Origin: CAVORB01 sp963736235 | GTDB taxonomy: Bacteria; Pseudomonadota; Gammaproteobacteria; Chromatiales; Chromatiaceae | Assembly (NCBI GenBank): GCA_963736235.1 | Contig: CAVTOR010000024.1 | Span: forward strand, 62,001-126,000 | Length of the DNA stretch: 64,000 nucleotides | Direction: 5' to 3' | Part shown: piece after piece, positions 44,949-53,330 of the stretch | Position numbering within the stretch: position 1 is the first letter of the stretch | Layout of the letters: each line of letters begins with the position of its first letter | Notes under the pieces: generated by a model | Seen by the model: the letters and a program-made list of their open reading frames with translations, nothing else | Told to the model about the DNA's origin: nothing | Databases searched by the model: none | Program-made: the position numbers and the translations under genes

Positions 44949-45092
44949 GCTCCTCGGGGTGAGCAAGAATGCGTTTGATTTCTTAACTTACGGTGTTTGG
45001 GGGTTACTGCCAACTGCCGTCGCTATATTCCTGTTGGCGCCATCAGAATTGTCTAATCAACCAATTTTATGAAGCCGGAGGGTAAAACTGTT

Positions 45093-45122
45093 TTGACACA
45101 TTCATTTGCGGATCACTATCTT
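45093..45122 (+). promoter_or_regulatory. Probable sigma-70 promoter of aprBA
   Basis: A perfect -35 TTGACA (45093-45098) is followed after 18 bases by TATCTT (45117-45122, four of six matches). It lies in the AT-richer 400-base gap before aprB, with a leader of about 220 bases that would be transcribed. No regulator site or riboswitch could be identified in the leader. Apart from this the gap 44949-45347 shows nothing recognisable. Confidence 0.5.
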
Positions 45123-45347
45123 TCACCGCTCGCGCAACCGGCCCTCAGATGCGTGCAGTAAGGATCCGCCGGTTGAGACCGTCTTCCCATCCCGACCCCC
45201 GATAAGGACAACTCCGCCGGGCGCAAGGTCAAGGACGGCAGAGCAGAGAGTTTCGGCGGACCTCGTGTCCTCTGGAAGCCACGGGTCACCGTAAACCGTT
45301 CGTCACGGCGGCAATCACTGCAGTGAAATGTTAGGAGATACAGCACC

Positions 45348-45815
45348 ATGCCAACTTTCGTGCGTACTGAGAAGTGCGATGGGTGCAAAGGCCAGGACAA
45401 GACTGCTTGCATGTACATTTGCCCGCATGACCTGATGAAGCTCGACAAGGACGGTTCCGAGACCGGTCATGCGATGAAGTCCTACAACCAGGAGCCCGAG
45501 CAGTGCTGGGAGTGCTACTCCTGCATCAAGATCTGTCCCCAGCAGGCCATCGAGGCCCGCCCCTACGCCGACATCGTTCCCCTCGGCGCCTCCGTGCAGC
45601 CACTTCGCGGTACTGACTCCATCATGTGGACCATCAAGTTCCGCAACGGCACCAGGAAGGAGTTCAAATTTCCGATCCGTACCACTCCCGAGGGATCTAT
45701 CGATCCCTACGGCGGCAAGCCCGAGGCCGACATCGCCAAGATCGCCGAGCCCGGCTTCTTCGTCCAGGCCAACGGCTATCGCGCCGGCGATCCCGGCGAG
45801 CTGATCGAGATGTAA
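45348..45815 (+). CDS. aprB: Adenylylsulfate reductase beta subunit (AprB)
   Basis: The protein has 155 residues, the electron-transfer subunit with two 4Fe-4S clusters. The Cys motifs are CDGCKGQDKTACMYICP and CWECYSCIKICP, and the C-terminal tail (about 110-155) wraps around AprA in known structures. With AprA it oxidises AMP + sulfite to APS (adenosine 5'-phosphosulfate) in sulfur oxidisers, or runs in reverse in sulfate reducers. The setting here indicates oxidation. AGGAG lies 9 bases before the ATG. No aprM membrane-anchor gene is directly upstream. Confidence 0.96.
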   Translation: MPTFVRTEKCDGCKGQDKTACMYICPHDLMKLDKDGSETGHAMKSYNQEPEQCWECYSCIKICPQQAIEARPYADIVPLGASVQPLRGTDSIMWTIKFRNGTRKEFKFPIRTTPEGSIDPYGGKPEADIAKIAEPGFFVQANGYRAGDPGELIEM

Positions 45816-45866
45816 GGCTGCGCACCTTGTATTCAAGAGAATCCAACCAGACCAGGGGCATAGAGA

Positions 45867-47855
45867 ATGGCCGGAGAACTGGGAAATCCCGAAGTCGTCC
45901 AGGAAGAGGTCGACATCCTCATCATCGGCGGCGGCATGGCCGCTTGCGGTGCCGCGTACGAAATCGTCCCCTGGATAAAGGCGGCCGGTGACGACATCAA
46001 GGTCAAGCTGGTCGACAAGGCTGCAATGGACCGTTCCGGGGCGGTGGCCCAGGGCCTGTCCGCCATCAACACCTACATAGGTCCCGAGCAGGATCCCGCC
46101 GATTACGCCCGCATGGTCTCCAACGACCTGATGGGCATCACCCGTGACGACCTGGCCTACGACCTGGGCCGCCACGTCGACGAGTCCGTGCACCTGTTCG
46201 AGGAGTGGGGCCTGCCGATCTGGAAGACCGACGAGGCCGGCGAGCGGCATGACGGCTCAAAGGGCATGACCCCCTTGAAGGATGGCGGCAAACCGGTGCG
46301 CTCCGGTAAGTGGCAGATCATGATCAACGGCGAGTCCTACAAGTGGATCGTCGCCGAGGCCGCCAAGAAGGGCCTGGGTGTGGACAACATCCAGGAGCAC
46401 GTCTTTATCGTCAAGTTGGTCAACGACAAGAACGATCCGAACCGGATCGCCGGTGCCGTCGGCTTCTCCGTTCGCGAGCACAAGCTGTTCATCTTCAAGG
46501 CCAAGGCCATGCTGCTGGTCGCCGGCGGCTGCGTGAACATCTTCCGTCCCCGCTCCGTGGGCGAGGGTCTGGGCCGTGCCTGGTACCCGGTCTGGAATGC
46601 CGGCTCCACCTATGCCATGGCCGCCGAGGCCGGCGCCGAGATGACCATGATGGAGAACCGCTTCGTGCCGATCCGATTCAAGGACGGCTACGGACCGGTC
46701 GGCGCCTGGTTCCTGCTATTCAAGGCGCGTGCCACCAACGCCTTCGGCGAGATCTACTTGCAGCGCAACAAGGAGATGTTGAACGACTATCCTCCCTACG
46801 GCCAGGCAGCGGTACCGGCTTCCTGCCTGCGTAACCACCTGATGCTGAAGGAGATGAAAGAAGGCCGCGGTCCCATCTGGATGGACACGGTCACGGCGCT
46901 GGCCAAGCTGCGCGAGGGCCTGTCCCCCCGCGAGGTCAAGCACCTGGAGGCCGAGGCCTGGGAGGACTTCCTCGACATGTGCATCGGCCAGTGCGGCATC
47001 TGGGCCGGCGAGAACATCGAGCCGGAGAAGAAGAACTCCGAGCTGATGCCCACCGAGCCCTACCTGCTGGGCTCCCATTCCGGCTGCTGCGGCATCTGGG
47101 TGTCCGGCCCCGACGACGTCGGTGCGCCCACCGAAGAGACCGAAGCAGGCGTCCCCGAGCATCTACCTTCCGGCTGGAACTGGGGCTACCGCGCCATGAC
47201 CACCGTGACCGGCCTGTTTACCGCCGGCGACGGCGTGGGGGCGTCCGGCCACAAGTTCTCCTCCGGCTCCCATGCCGAGGGTCGCCTCGCCGCGAAGGCG
47301 ATGGTCAAGTTCGTCATGGACAACAAGGACTGGACCCCCGAGCTGGACACCGACGTGGATACCTTGATCGATGAGATCTACCGTCCGGTGCGCAACTTCC
47401 TTGAGTTCAAGGATTACTCCACCGCGATCGATGTCAACCCCAATTACATCACCCCGCGGATGCTGCAGTTCCGTCTTCAGAAGATCATGGACGAGTATGT
47501 GGCCGGTGTGGCGACCTACTACACGACCAACGCCCACATGCTCGACCTGGCCGAGCAGAAGCTGGAGATGCTGAAGGAAGACTCCCTGAAAATGCGCGCC
47601 AAGGACCTGCACGAGCTGTTGCGCGCCTGGGAGAACTACCACCGCATCCTCACGGCCGAGGCCCACATGAAGCACATCCAGTTCCGGCAGGAGTCCCGCT
47701 ATCCGGGCTTCTACTACCGGATGGATAAAAACTTCGTGGATGAAGAGAACTGGCACTGCTTCGTCAACTCCATCTACGATAAGAACACCAAGACCTGGAC
47801 CTGCTTCAAGCGGGCTCACAAGGACCTGGTGGACAAGTCGAAGCTCTTCAAGTGA
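45867..47855 (+). CDS. aprA: Adenylylsulfate reductase alpha subunit (AprA)
   Basis: The protein has 662 residues, a flavoprotein with the fumarate-reductase fold that holds FAD and the catalytic site. The N-terminal FAD motif is ILIIGGGMAACGAAYE, then DKAAMDRSGAVAQGLSAIN. Further blocks are MMENRFVPIRFKDGYGPVGA and GSHSGCCGIWVSG, and the C-terminal part has YRMDKNFVDEENWHCFVNS. Length and motifs are those of AprA. It follows aprB by 51 bases and ends before a strong terminator, so aprBA is a two-gene unit. Confidence 0.97.
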   Translation: MAGELGNPEVVQEEVDILIIGGGMAACGAAYEIVPWIKAAGDDIKVKLVDKAAMDRSGAVAQGLSAINTYIGPEQDPADYARMVSNDLMGITRDDLAYDLGRHVDESVHLFEEWGLPIWKTDEAGERHDGSKGMTPLKDGGKPVRSGKWQIMINGESYKWIVAEAAKKGLGVDNIQEHVFIVKLVNDKNDPNRIAGAVGFSVREHKLFIFKAKAMLLVAGGCVNIFRPRSVGEGLGRAWYPVWNAGSTYAMAAEAGAEMTMMENRFVPIRFKDGYGPVGAWFLLFKARATNAFGEIYLQRNKEMLNDYPPYGQAAVPASCLRNHLMLKEMKEGRGPIWMDTVTALAKLREGLSPREVKHLEAEAWEDFLDMCIGQCGIWAGENIEPEKKNSELMPTEPYLLGSHSGCCGIWVSGPDDVGAPTEETEAGVPEHLPSGWNWGYRAMTTVTGLFTAGDGVGASGHKFSSGSHAEGRLAAKAMVKFVMDNKDWTPELDTDVDTLIDEIYRPVRNFLEFKDYSTAIDVNPNYITPRMLQFRLQKIMDEYVAGVATYYTTNAHMLDLAEQKLEMLKEDSLKMRAKDLHELLRAWENYHRILTAEAHMKHIQFRQESRYPGFYYRMDKNFVDEENWHCFVNSIYDKNTKTWTCFKRAHKDLVDKSKLFK

Positions 47856-47915
47856 TCGCGGGCGCGGCCTTCTAGGCCGCGCATCCGCGCTCCGTGAGAC
47901 TTGAGAAGGAGCCAA

Positions 47916-47947
47916 CCGGGCGCCGCGAGGCGCCCGGATTTTTTTCC
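47916..47947 (+). terminator. Strong intrinsic terminator after aprA
   Basis: The 9-bp perfect stem CCGGGCGCC / GGCGCCCGG (47916-47924 and 47929-47937) with GCGA tetraloop is followed by A and eight T. A second 9-bp hairpin without a T run (GCGCGGCCT / AGGCCGCGC, 47862-47882) lies just after the aprA stop and may protect the mRNA end. Confidence 0.92.
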
Positions 47948-48067
47948 TCCGAGAAGACTCAGTCGGCAAATGAATGCGAATTCCCGCTTGATTTTCGTCC
48001 ATTTGCGGATTTCCGCCGAGACGACCCACACATTGGCAGCGAGTGTCGGGCGAGGATCATTTGCATC

Positions 48068-48997
48068 ATGAGCGACGCGAGTTTCGATATCCCCTTCAAG
48101 AGCCCAGCTCTGCCGCAGATGTTGACGGGCGACACCCGGTTCAAGTTCAGCTGCTACAAAGGCATCTCCTGCTTCAACGCCTGTTGCAAGCAGGCCGACG
48201 TCACCCTCACCCCCTATGATGTCCTGCGTCTGAAAAAACGCTTCGGCGCGACTTCGGAGGAGTTCCTCAAGCAATACACGGTTCCCTTCCAGATGGATGC
48301 CGACGGCGTTCCGGGGCTCAAGATGCGCACCGACAACGATGGCACATGCGTGATGCTGGACGGGGAGAACGGCTGTAGCGTCTACGAGGACCGCCCCACC
48401 GTCTGCCGCTATTACCCGGTTGCCCTGCTGAATATGCGCAAAAAGGACGCGTCCCAGGCCGAAGAGAACTACTCCATGGTCGTGGAGGATCACTGCAAGG
48501 GGCATCTCGAGGACCGCGAGATCAGTATTGATGACTATCGAGCGGAGCAGGGGGTGAAGGAGTACGACGACCGCAACCGCGACTGGTACCGGCTGATCCT
48601 CAAGAAAAAGTCCGCCGGCCCCGGTGTTGGGCGCCCCTCCGAAATGAGCCTGCAGATGTTCTTCATGGCGTCCTACAATCTGGACATGTTCCGCCGGTTC
48701 GTCCTGAGCGAGAACTTCCGCCGCACCTACAAGCTAAACGAGACCTTCTACGAGGCGGTGGCGAAGGACGACCTGATCTTGATGGACTTCGCCTTCCAGT
48801 TCTTGCGCCAGGTGTTGTTCGCCGAGAAGACCATCGAGGAGGCGGAGAACGCTTGGGGGCAGCGGGTCCAGGAGCGCAAGGAGGTGTGGGAGCTGCGAAC
48901 CCAGGCGGAGTTGGCGAACAAGAAGAAGGCAGAGGACGACAAATATCGCATCGACGCCCAGTGCGGCGACGAGTCCTGCGGCGACAAACTTGGCTGA
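48068..48997 (+). CDS. YkgJ-family cysteine-cluster protein
   Basis: The protein has 309 residues and no signal peptide. The YkgJ/CxxCxxCC-type zinc or iron-sulfur binding region covers about residues 30-120: FSCYKGISCFNACCKQ, then GTCVMLDGENGCSVYEDRPTVCRYYP. A long alpha-helical C-terminal half is less conserved and ends with another Cys pair (AQCGDESCGD). The function is unknown; the location directly after aprBA may be coincidental, because a strong terminator separates them. I chose ATG 48068, since the longer frame starting at 47894 would run through the terminator. Confidence 0.82.
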   Translation: MSDASFDIPFKSPALPQMLTGDTRFKFSCYKGISCFNACCKQADVTLTPYDVLRLKKRFGATSEEFLKQYTVPFQMDADGVPGLKMRTDNDGTCVMLDGENGCSVYEDRPTVCRYYPVALLNMRKKDASQAEENYSMVVEDHCKGHLEDREISIDDYRAEQGVKEYDDRNRDWYRLILKKKSAGPGVGRPSEMSLQMFFMASYNLDMFRRFVLSENFRRTYKLNETFYEAVAKDDLILMDFAFQFLRQVLFAEKTIEEAENAWGQRVQERKEVWELRTQAELANKKKAEDDKYRIDAQCGDESCGDKLG

Positions 48998-49182
48998 CGT
49001 TCGCTGGACCTTTGCCGAAGATGCAGCTGCGTTAGCACCGGCTCCGGTCCGCACCATGCCAGGTCCAGGCGGTGGCGCGGGGATAGGCGTTCGCGAACGT
49101 TCGCGTTTTCTCCGGCCGCGTAGGTCACTGACTGTAGAATGATCGGGCAATGCTGCCCGTCGAACCGGAGGGGATCGTTTCC

Positions 49183-49689
49183 ATGGTCGATGGAGCCAAA
49201 AAAGACCAGCAATCGGCGACCGCCGAAGGCCAGTTGACGCATGATTTGCTGGACGGCGTGCGTCTCAAAGAAATCCCGAACCTCATCACCCGCAACGGCA
49301 TCACGACCGAGCTGTACCGGCCCGAGTGGCGGGTCGGGCCGGATCAGGTACGGCATATGATCCACGTCATCCTGCGCGGTGATGCCTTGTCCGCCTGGCA
49401 TATGCACGAGAAGCAGACCGATACCTTTTTCGTAACGGACGGCACCATCAAGGTCATCCTTTTCGACGACCGTCCCGGTTCTCCCACACAGGGGAGAGGA
49501 AATGTGTTTCACCTCAGCCGCATGCGGCCGACACTGGTCACCGTCGCGCCAGGGATCTGGCATGGCTTGAAAAATCTGGAGAAAACGCAGAGTAGTTTCA
49601 TCAACTACTTCGACCGGCCATACGATTACGCCGACCCGGATGAGTGGAGGTTGCCGCCGGATACCGAGAAGATCCCGTTCCGGTTCTGA
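49183..49689 (+). CDS. RmlC-like cupin (dTDP-sugar epimerase family)
   Basis: The protein has 168 residues. A double-stranded beta-helix fold is suggested by HMIHVILRGDALSAWHMHEKQTD (in two parts), FFVTDGTIKVILFDDR and VTVAPGIWHGLKNLE. These match proteins annotated as related to dTDP-4-dehydrorhamnose 3,5-epimerase. Activity is uncertain because the typical RGLHYQ segment is changed. GGAGGGG lies 9 bases before the ATG at 49183. The two genes downstream may belong with it in sugar or surface-glycan metabolism. Confidence 0.7.
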   Translation: MVDGAKKDQQSATAEGQLTHDLLDGVRLKEIPNLITRNGITTELYRPEWRVGPDQVRHMIHVILRGDALSAWHMHEKQTDTFFVTDGTIKVILFDDRPGSPTQGRGNVFHLSRMRPTLVTVAPGIWHGLKNLEKTQSSFINYFDRPYDYADPDEWRLPPDTEKIPFRF

Positions 49690-49754
49690 CCAGACAACAT
49701 GGCTTGCTCTGTTTCGAGCGAAATCTTGAATCGTTGCGATGTGCGGTGCGGCCG

Positions 49755-50567
49755 ATGAGCTACGGTAGTGAGTTTGTTCTTACGCTCTTTACGAATGATC
49801 CCGGGTTGGCGAGAGCCGGAAACGACGCGGGTATCGATCGCATCGGGCTCGACCTGGAGACCATCGGGAAGCAAAAGCGCCAGGACCCGACTAAGGCGTG
49901 GATCTCGGACCACGAGATCCACCAGCTCCAGGAGATCAGGGAGGTGCTGACCGGGTCCGCGTTGTTCACGCGGACCAACCCGATCCACGCGAACTCCCGG
50001 GACGAGATCGACCGGCTGATCGATCAGGGCGTGCAGGTGCTGATGCTGCCCATGTTTCGGACGATCAAGGAGGCCGCGACCTTCGTCGACCTGGTGGATG
50101 GTCGCGCCACCGTCTCGCTCTTGGTCGAAACCGCGTCTGCCGCCATGCGGCTCCGCGAGATCGTCAAGCTCCCAGGCGTCGACGAGGTGCACTTCGGACT
50201 CAACGACATGTACCTAGACATGAATCTGTCCAACCATTTCGAGGTGTTGGCGTCCGGGCTACTGGACATGCTCGCGGATACCGTGTCGTCCGCGGGCATA
50301 CCCTTTGGCTTCGCCGGCATCGGGAGGGTTGAGGACCAGCGGCTTCCGATGCCGCCGGGTCTGATCTACGCGCAGTATCCACGTCTGGGCGCGACGCGCG
50401 CCCTGGTTGCTCGCGTGTTCTACTCCCCCGATTACCGTGAGATCGACCTTACGCGGGAGATCGGCGCCGCGCGGGATGCGTTGGACCGATGGCGGGAGGC
50501 TGGTAAACAGGAGCAGGAGTCGGCCTTGGAATCACTGCGCCGCAAGGTCAGCGACTGGGTCGCTTGA
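49755..50567 (+). CDS. HpcH/HpaI-type aldolase / citrate-lyase family protein
   Basis: The protein has 270 residues with the TIM-barrel pattern of the HpcH/HpaI family. RIGLDLETIGK is near the N-terminus and VLMLPMFRTIKEAATFVDLV is in the middle. The two metal ligands are placed as usual, in SLLVETASAAMRL (Glu) and EVHFGLNDMYLDM (Asp). These enzymes cleave or form C-C bonds using pyruvate or acyl-CoA-type substrates. The substrate here is not known. It follows the cupin gene by 65 bases. ATG 49755 was chosen; longer frames overlap the cupin gene. Confidence 0.72.
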   Translation: MSYGSEFVLTLFTNDPGLARAGNDAGIDRIGLDLETIGKQKRQDPTKAWISDHEIHQLQEIREVLTGSALFTRTNPIHANSRDEIDRLIDQGVQVLMLPMFRTIKEAATFVDLVDGRATVSLLVETASAAMRLREIVKLPGVDEVHFGLNDMYLDMNLSNHFEVLASGLLDMLADTVSSAGIPFGFAGIGRVEDQRLPMPPGLIYAQYPRLGATRALVARVFYSPDYREIDLTREIGAARDALDRWREAGKQEQESALESLRRKVSDWVA

Positions 50568-50691
50568 CGCGTTCCTGTGCTCGATCGTGTGGGAAACGCG
50601 GATCGATTCCGTGTGTGCCGAAGTCGCGCTGATCTCGACCAGGATGGCGGATCATCGACGTCTACCAAATCCTTTGCCTGTCTGAGTCTCA

Positions 50692-51846
50692 ATGAGCGGT
50701 TCTAGTCTCGTCTTCTACGACACCTCGAGCGCGTACTACTCGGGCTATTACCTGACCGGTTTCCGCGCGATCAGCACTGAGCGGGACTTACGGGTTCGCG
50801 TCTCGAACCCGCTGCCCCCCCGCCTGGCGCCGGCGGTCAGGGACGCCGAGTGGCAGCATCTGCTGTTCGCCATGGCGCTGTTCAGACTCCGGGTCGGGGA
50901 CAGGGAATGGTTCTTCTGCATCGACGCCCACGACTCCAATGCGTTGGACGCTCCCGGCAGGCCTGGAGGCTACCACCTGCCGCTGCTTCGATCCGTGGAT
51001 GCCTGGTTCAAGGTGAACTACAACCCCGAGGTGGTCGAACGCACCCCGGAGCTGAGGCCTCATCGGGACAAGATCCACGGCATTGCTCAGTTCTTCCCGA
51101 TCCGTCCGGCAATGAGGTTCGCGCTGTGCCGCAGGCTGGTGTTGCCGACGACGCTGTTCGGATTCCGGCCGGGCCTGGATCACAAGCAGCCCTACTTTGG
51201 GGCGATGGCCGATGCGAGAAAACGTTTGGCAGAGCTCCGCAATTTCCCTGCTTTCAGCGAAATCATCGGTTGTCGAGGCATCCCCAAGGACATCGATATC
51301 TTCTTTGTGACCAGCTATCGCGGAAACACCCGCCACGACAAGGAGATGGCGCAGCGCTTTCGGCTGATCAGAAGGCTTCTCGCCACGCGGGGTCTCAGAG
51401 TCGCTGCGGGCTTTACCAGCTTCAGCGATTTGCCGGCCAAGTATGCGGGCGTCCACCACCCGCGTCTCGATCGGGAGGAATACACCCGCACCCTGGCGAG
51501 ATCCAGAGTGGTCGTTTACACGCAGGGAATGGAGGGCTGCATATCTTCCAAGTTCAGCCTGTCCATGGCGGTCGGGAACGCCGTGGTCGGCGAGCCCCTG
51601 TTGAACAACCCCGGCCTGGTGGGAGAGAATCCCCACCTCGCGGAACAGTTCGCTTGGGACGATGCGGTCGAGATCGCCGAGCGAGCCGTCGATCTTGCGA
51701 GCCGGCAACCCGAGAAGGCGAGCGGGCTGGGTGCCCTGAACGCGGCCATGTTCGACCGCCAGATGGCACCGCGGGCCGTCGCCGACTATGTCCTGCGCAC
51801 CCTGACGGCGCAACGGATGTCGCGGCCCGGAGAACCACTGGGATGA
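50692..51846 (+). CDS. Putative glycosyltransferase-like protein
   Basis: The protein has 384 residues, with no signal peptide or membrane helix. The C-terminal third contains SRVVVYTQGMEGCISSKFSLSMAVGNAV (in two parts) followed by EPLLNNPGLVGENPHLAEQFAW. This pattern of a conserved small loop plus a late acidic/His region resembles GT-B-like or CgeB-like glycosyltransferases, but no catalytic motif is certain. The upstream sugar-cupin and aldolase genes make a glycan role plausible. It is 125 bases after the aldolase gene. Confidence 0.45.
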   Translation: MSGSSLVFYDTSSAYYSGYYLTGFRAISTERDLRVRVSNPLPPRLAPAVRDAEWQHLLFAMALFRLRVGDREWFFCIDAHDSNALDAPGRPGGYHLPLLRSVDAWFKVNYNPEVVERTPELRPHRDKIHGIAQFFPIRPAMRFALCRRLVLPTTLFGFRPGLDHKQPYFGAMADARKRLAELRNFPAFSEIIGCRGIPKDIDIFFVTSYRGNTRHDKEMAQRFRLIRRLLATRGLRVAAGFTSFSDLPAKYAGVHHPRLDREEYTRTLARSRVVVYTQGMEGCISSKFSLSMAVGNAVVGEPLLNNPGLVGENPHLAEQFAWDDAVEIAERAVDLASRQPEKASGLGALNAAMFDRQMAPRAVADYVLRTLTAQRMSRPGEPLG

Positions 51847-52081
51847 GGATCTGCGACCGCGCGTTGCTCCCGACGGCGACCTGATACGAGATGTTTGCGG
51901 GCGCCGCCCACGATTGGGGCTGACGCCGACGCCGTCTTTGGCCCTCTCAGCCGCGCTGTTTTTCAGCTGGTTCTTGCGACCAAAAGGGCTTCCACGTCGC
52001 GATCCAGCACGACATACCCGGGCGCTCATCGATTGCACTCGTCTGCGAGCAGTCTCGTCCCATACGCACCTGGAGACGGCC

Positions 52082-53260
52082 ATGGTCGACCAGTCCCCTA
52101 GGCGGGAGATTAAGATAAGGATCACGAAACCCGAGCCTGAAGGCGAGTCGAAACCCGAGTACGTGTACCACTGGGATCGCATCATCGGCGCGGTGGCCGC
52201 GCTTGTTCTGGTGCTCGGTCTGATTGGCTATGGCCTCCATGCCTGGTTGCAGCCGTCGATCCCGCTGGCCGGTCCGGAGGTTGGAGATCAGCGGAAGCAG
52301 GCTGGCGCTGGCGCCGTGCCCGACAAACAATCCCCCGCCACACAACGCGCAGAACAGATAACGGAGCTCGGGCCCATATCCACATCGGCGCCGCGCGGTG
52401 GCGTCGAGGCAGACGGAGTAGTCGGCGCGGATGCGCTCGCGACCATCCCTGAGTCCCCCGAGATGGAATCGGGTGACGCGCAGCCACGGGTTCAACCCGA
52501 ATCGGAAGACGAAGGCCTTCAACCGCCGTTAACGGGGGCGACCGATGACGTCGGTCAGGCGGTCGCCGGCGAGCGCGACGACCTGCCGGCGGAGATGCAA
52601 GCGCCGATCGGCGCTCAACCTTCCCCGCGCGACGAGATTCTCGAGTCTGCGTCGATGCAACTTCCCCTGCCGGCGGATGACCGCGAGGCGGAAGCCGGAT
52701 CGGCGCTTGCCACGATGGCGGATGAGGAGCCGCGGCAGGCCGCCGAGTCCATGCTGGCGCGCGAGACGCGTCCCGAACCGCCTTCCCCCGACGCCTCGAT
52801 GGCTCCGGTCGAGCTGCGGGAGGAGGAACCTGCCCCCGATACCGTGGCGGACCGAACCGCCCAGGCGGTCAACAGCTCCGACGAAGAGGGCAATCGAGGC
52901 CGTTTTCGCGCAGCCAGAAGCGACATCGCTTCCCCGTGGGTCAAGCGGTTCGTGCTGGCCCGATCGGTCGAGGGCAACGAGCCGAGGGGTGGCCTTGATG
53001 ACATCACGCCGGACGCCAAAGGCGTTGTCGAAGTATCCTCCTTCAGCGAGGTGACGGGTCTGGAGGGGAAGGTCCTCGAATACCGCTGGTTGCACGAGGG
53101 CGAGCGGGTGCTGCGCATCCGCGTGCCGGTCGGCGCCGAGCGTTGGCGCAGCCACGCTAGCAAACGGCTCTACCCGAGCATGAAAGGCGATTGGCGGGTG
53201 GAGCTGCGCGACGCGAAGGGAAACCTGCTAGCAAGCGCCGAGTTCGTGTACCAGCCCTGA
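52082..53260 (+). CDS. DUF2914-like membrane-anchored protein
   Basis: The protein has 392 residues. A short charged cytoplasmic leader and one membrane helix (about 35-57) are followed by a long acidic, Pro/Ala/Glu-rich low-complexity part (about 60-280) and a C-terminal beta-rich domain (about 290-390): RFVLARSVEGNEP, KVLEYRWLHEGERVLRIRVPVG and DWRVELRDAKGNLLASAEFVY. The C-terminal block fits DUF2914, of unknown function, presumably periplasmic. The ATG at 52082 is preferred because the upstream extension lacks any recognisable pattern; no clear ribosome site is seen. Confidence 0.65.
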   Translation: MVDQSPRREIKIRITKPEPEGESKPEYVYHWDRIIGAVAALVLVLGLIGYGLHAWLQPSIPLAGPEVGDQRKQAGAGAVPDKQSPATQRAEQITELGPISTSAPRGGVEADGVVGADALATIPESPEMESGDAQPRVQPESEDEGLQPPLTGATDDVGQAVAGERDDLPAEMQAPIGAQPSPRDEILESASMQLPLPADDREAEAGSALATMADEEPRQAAESMLARETRPEPPSPDASMAPVELREEEPAPDTVADRTAQAVNSSDEEGNRGRFRAARSDIASPWVKRFVLARSVEGNEPRGGLDDITPDAKGVVEVSSFSEVTGLEGKVLEYRWLHEGERVLRIRVPVGAERWRSHASKRLYPSMKGDWRVELRDAKGNLLASAEFVYQP

Positions 53261-53330
53261 GCCAGGGTTGGGGACATCAGGCCGTGGCCCTGCCGCACGC
53301 GATATCTGCGCTCCGTCCGCTCATTTCGGT

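Noticed and set aside
47894..48067. N-terminal extension of the Cys-cluster protein
   Set aside because: It would be translated through the aprA terminator stem and the T run. The ATG at 48068 gives the conserved N-terminus.
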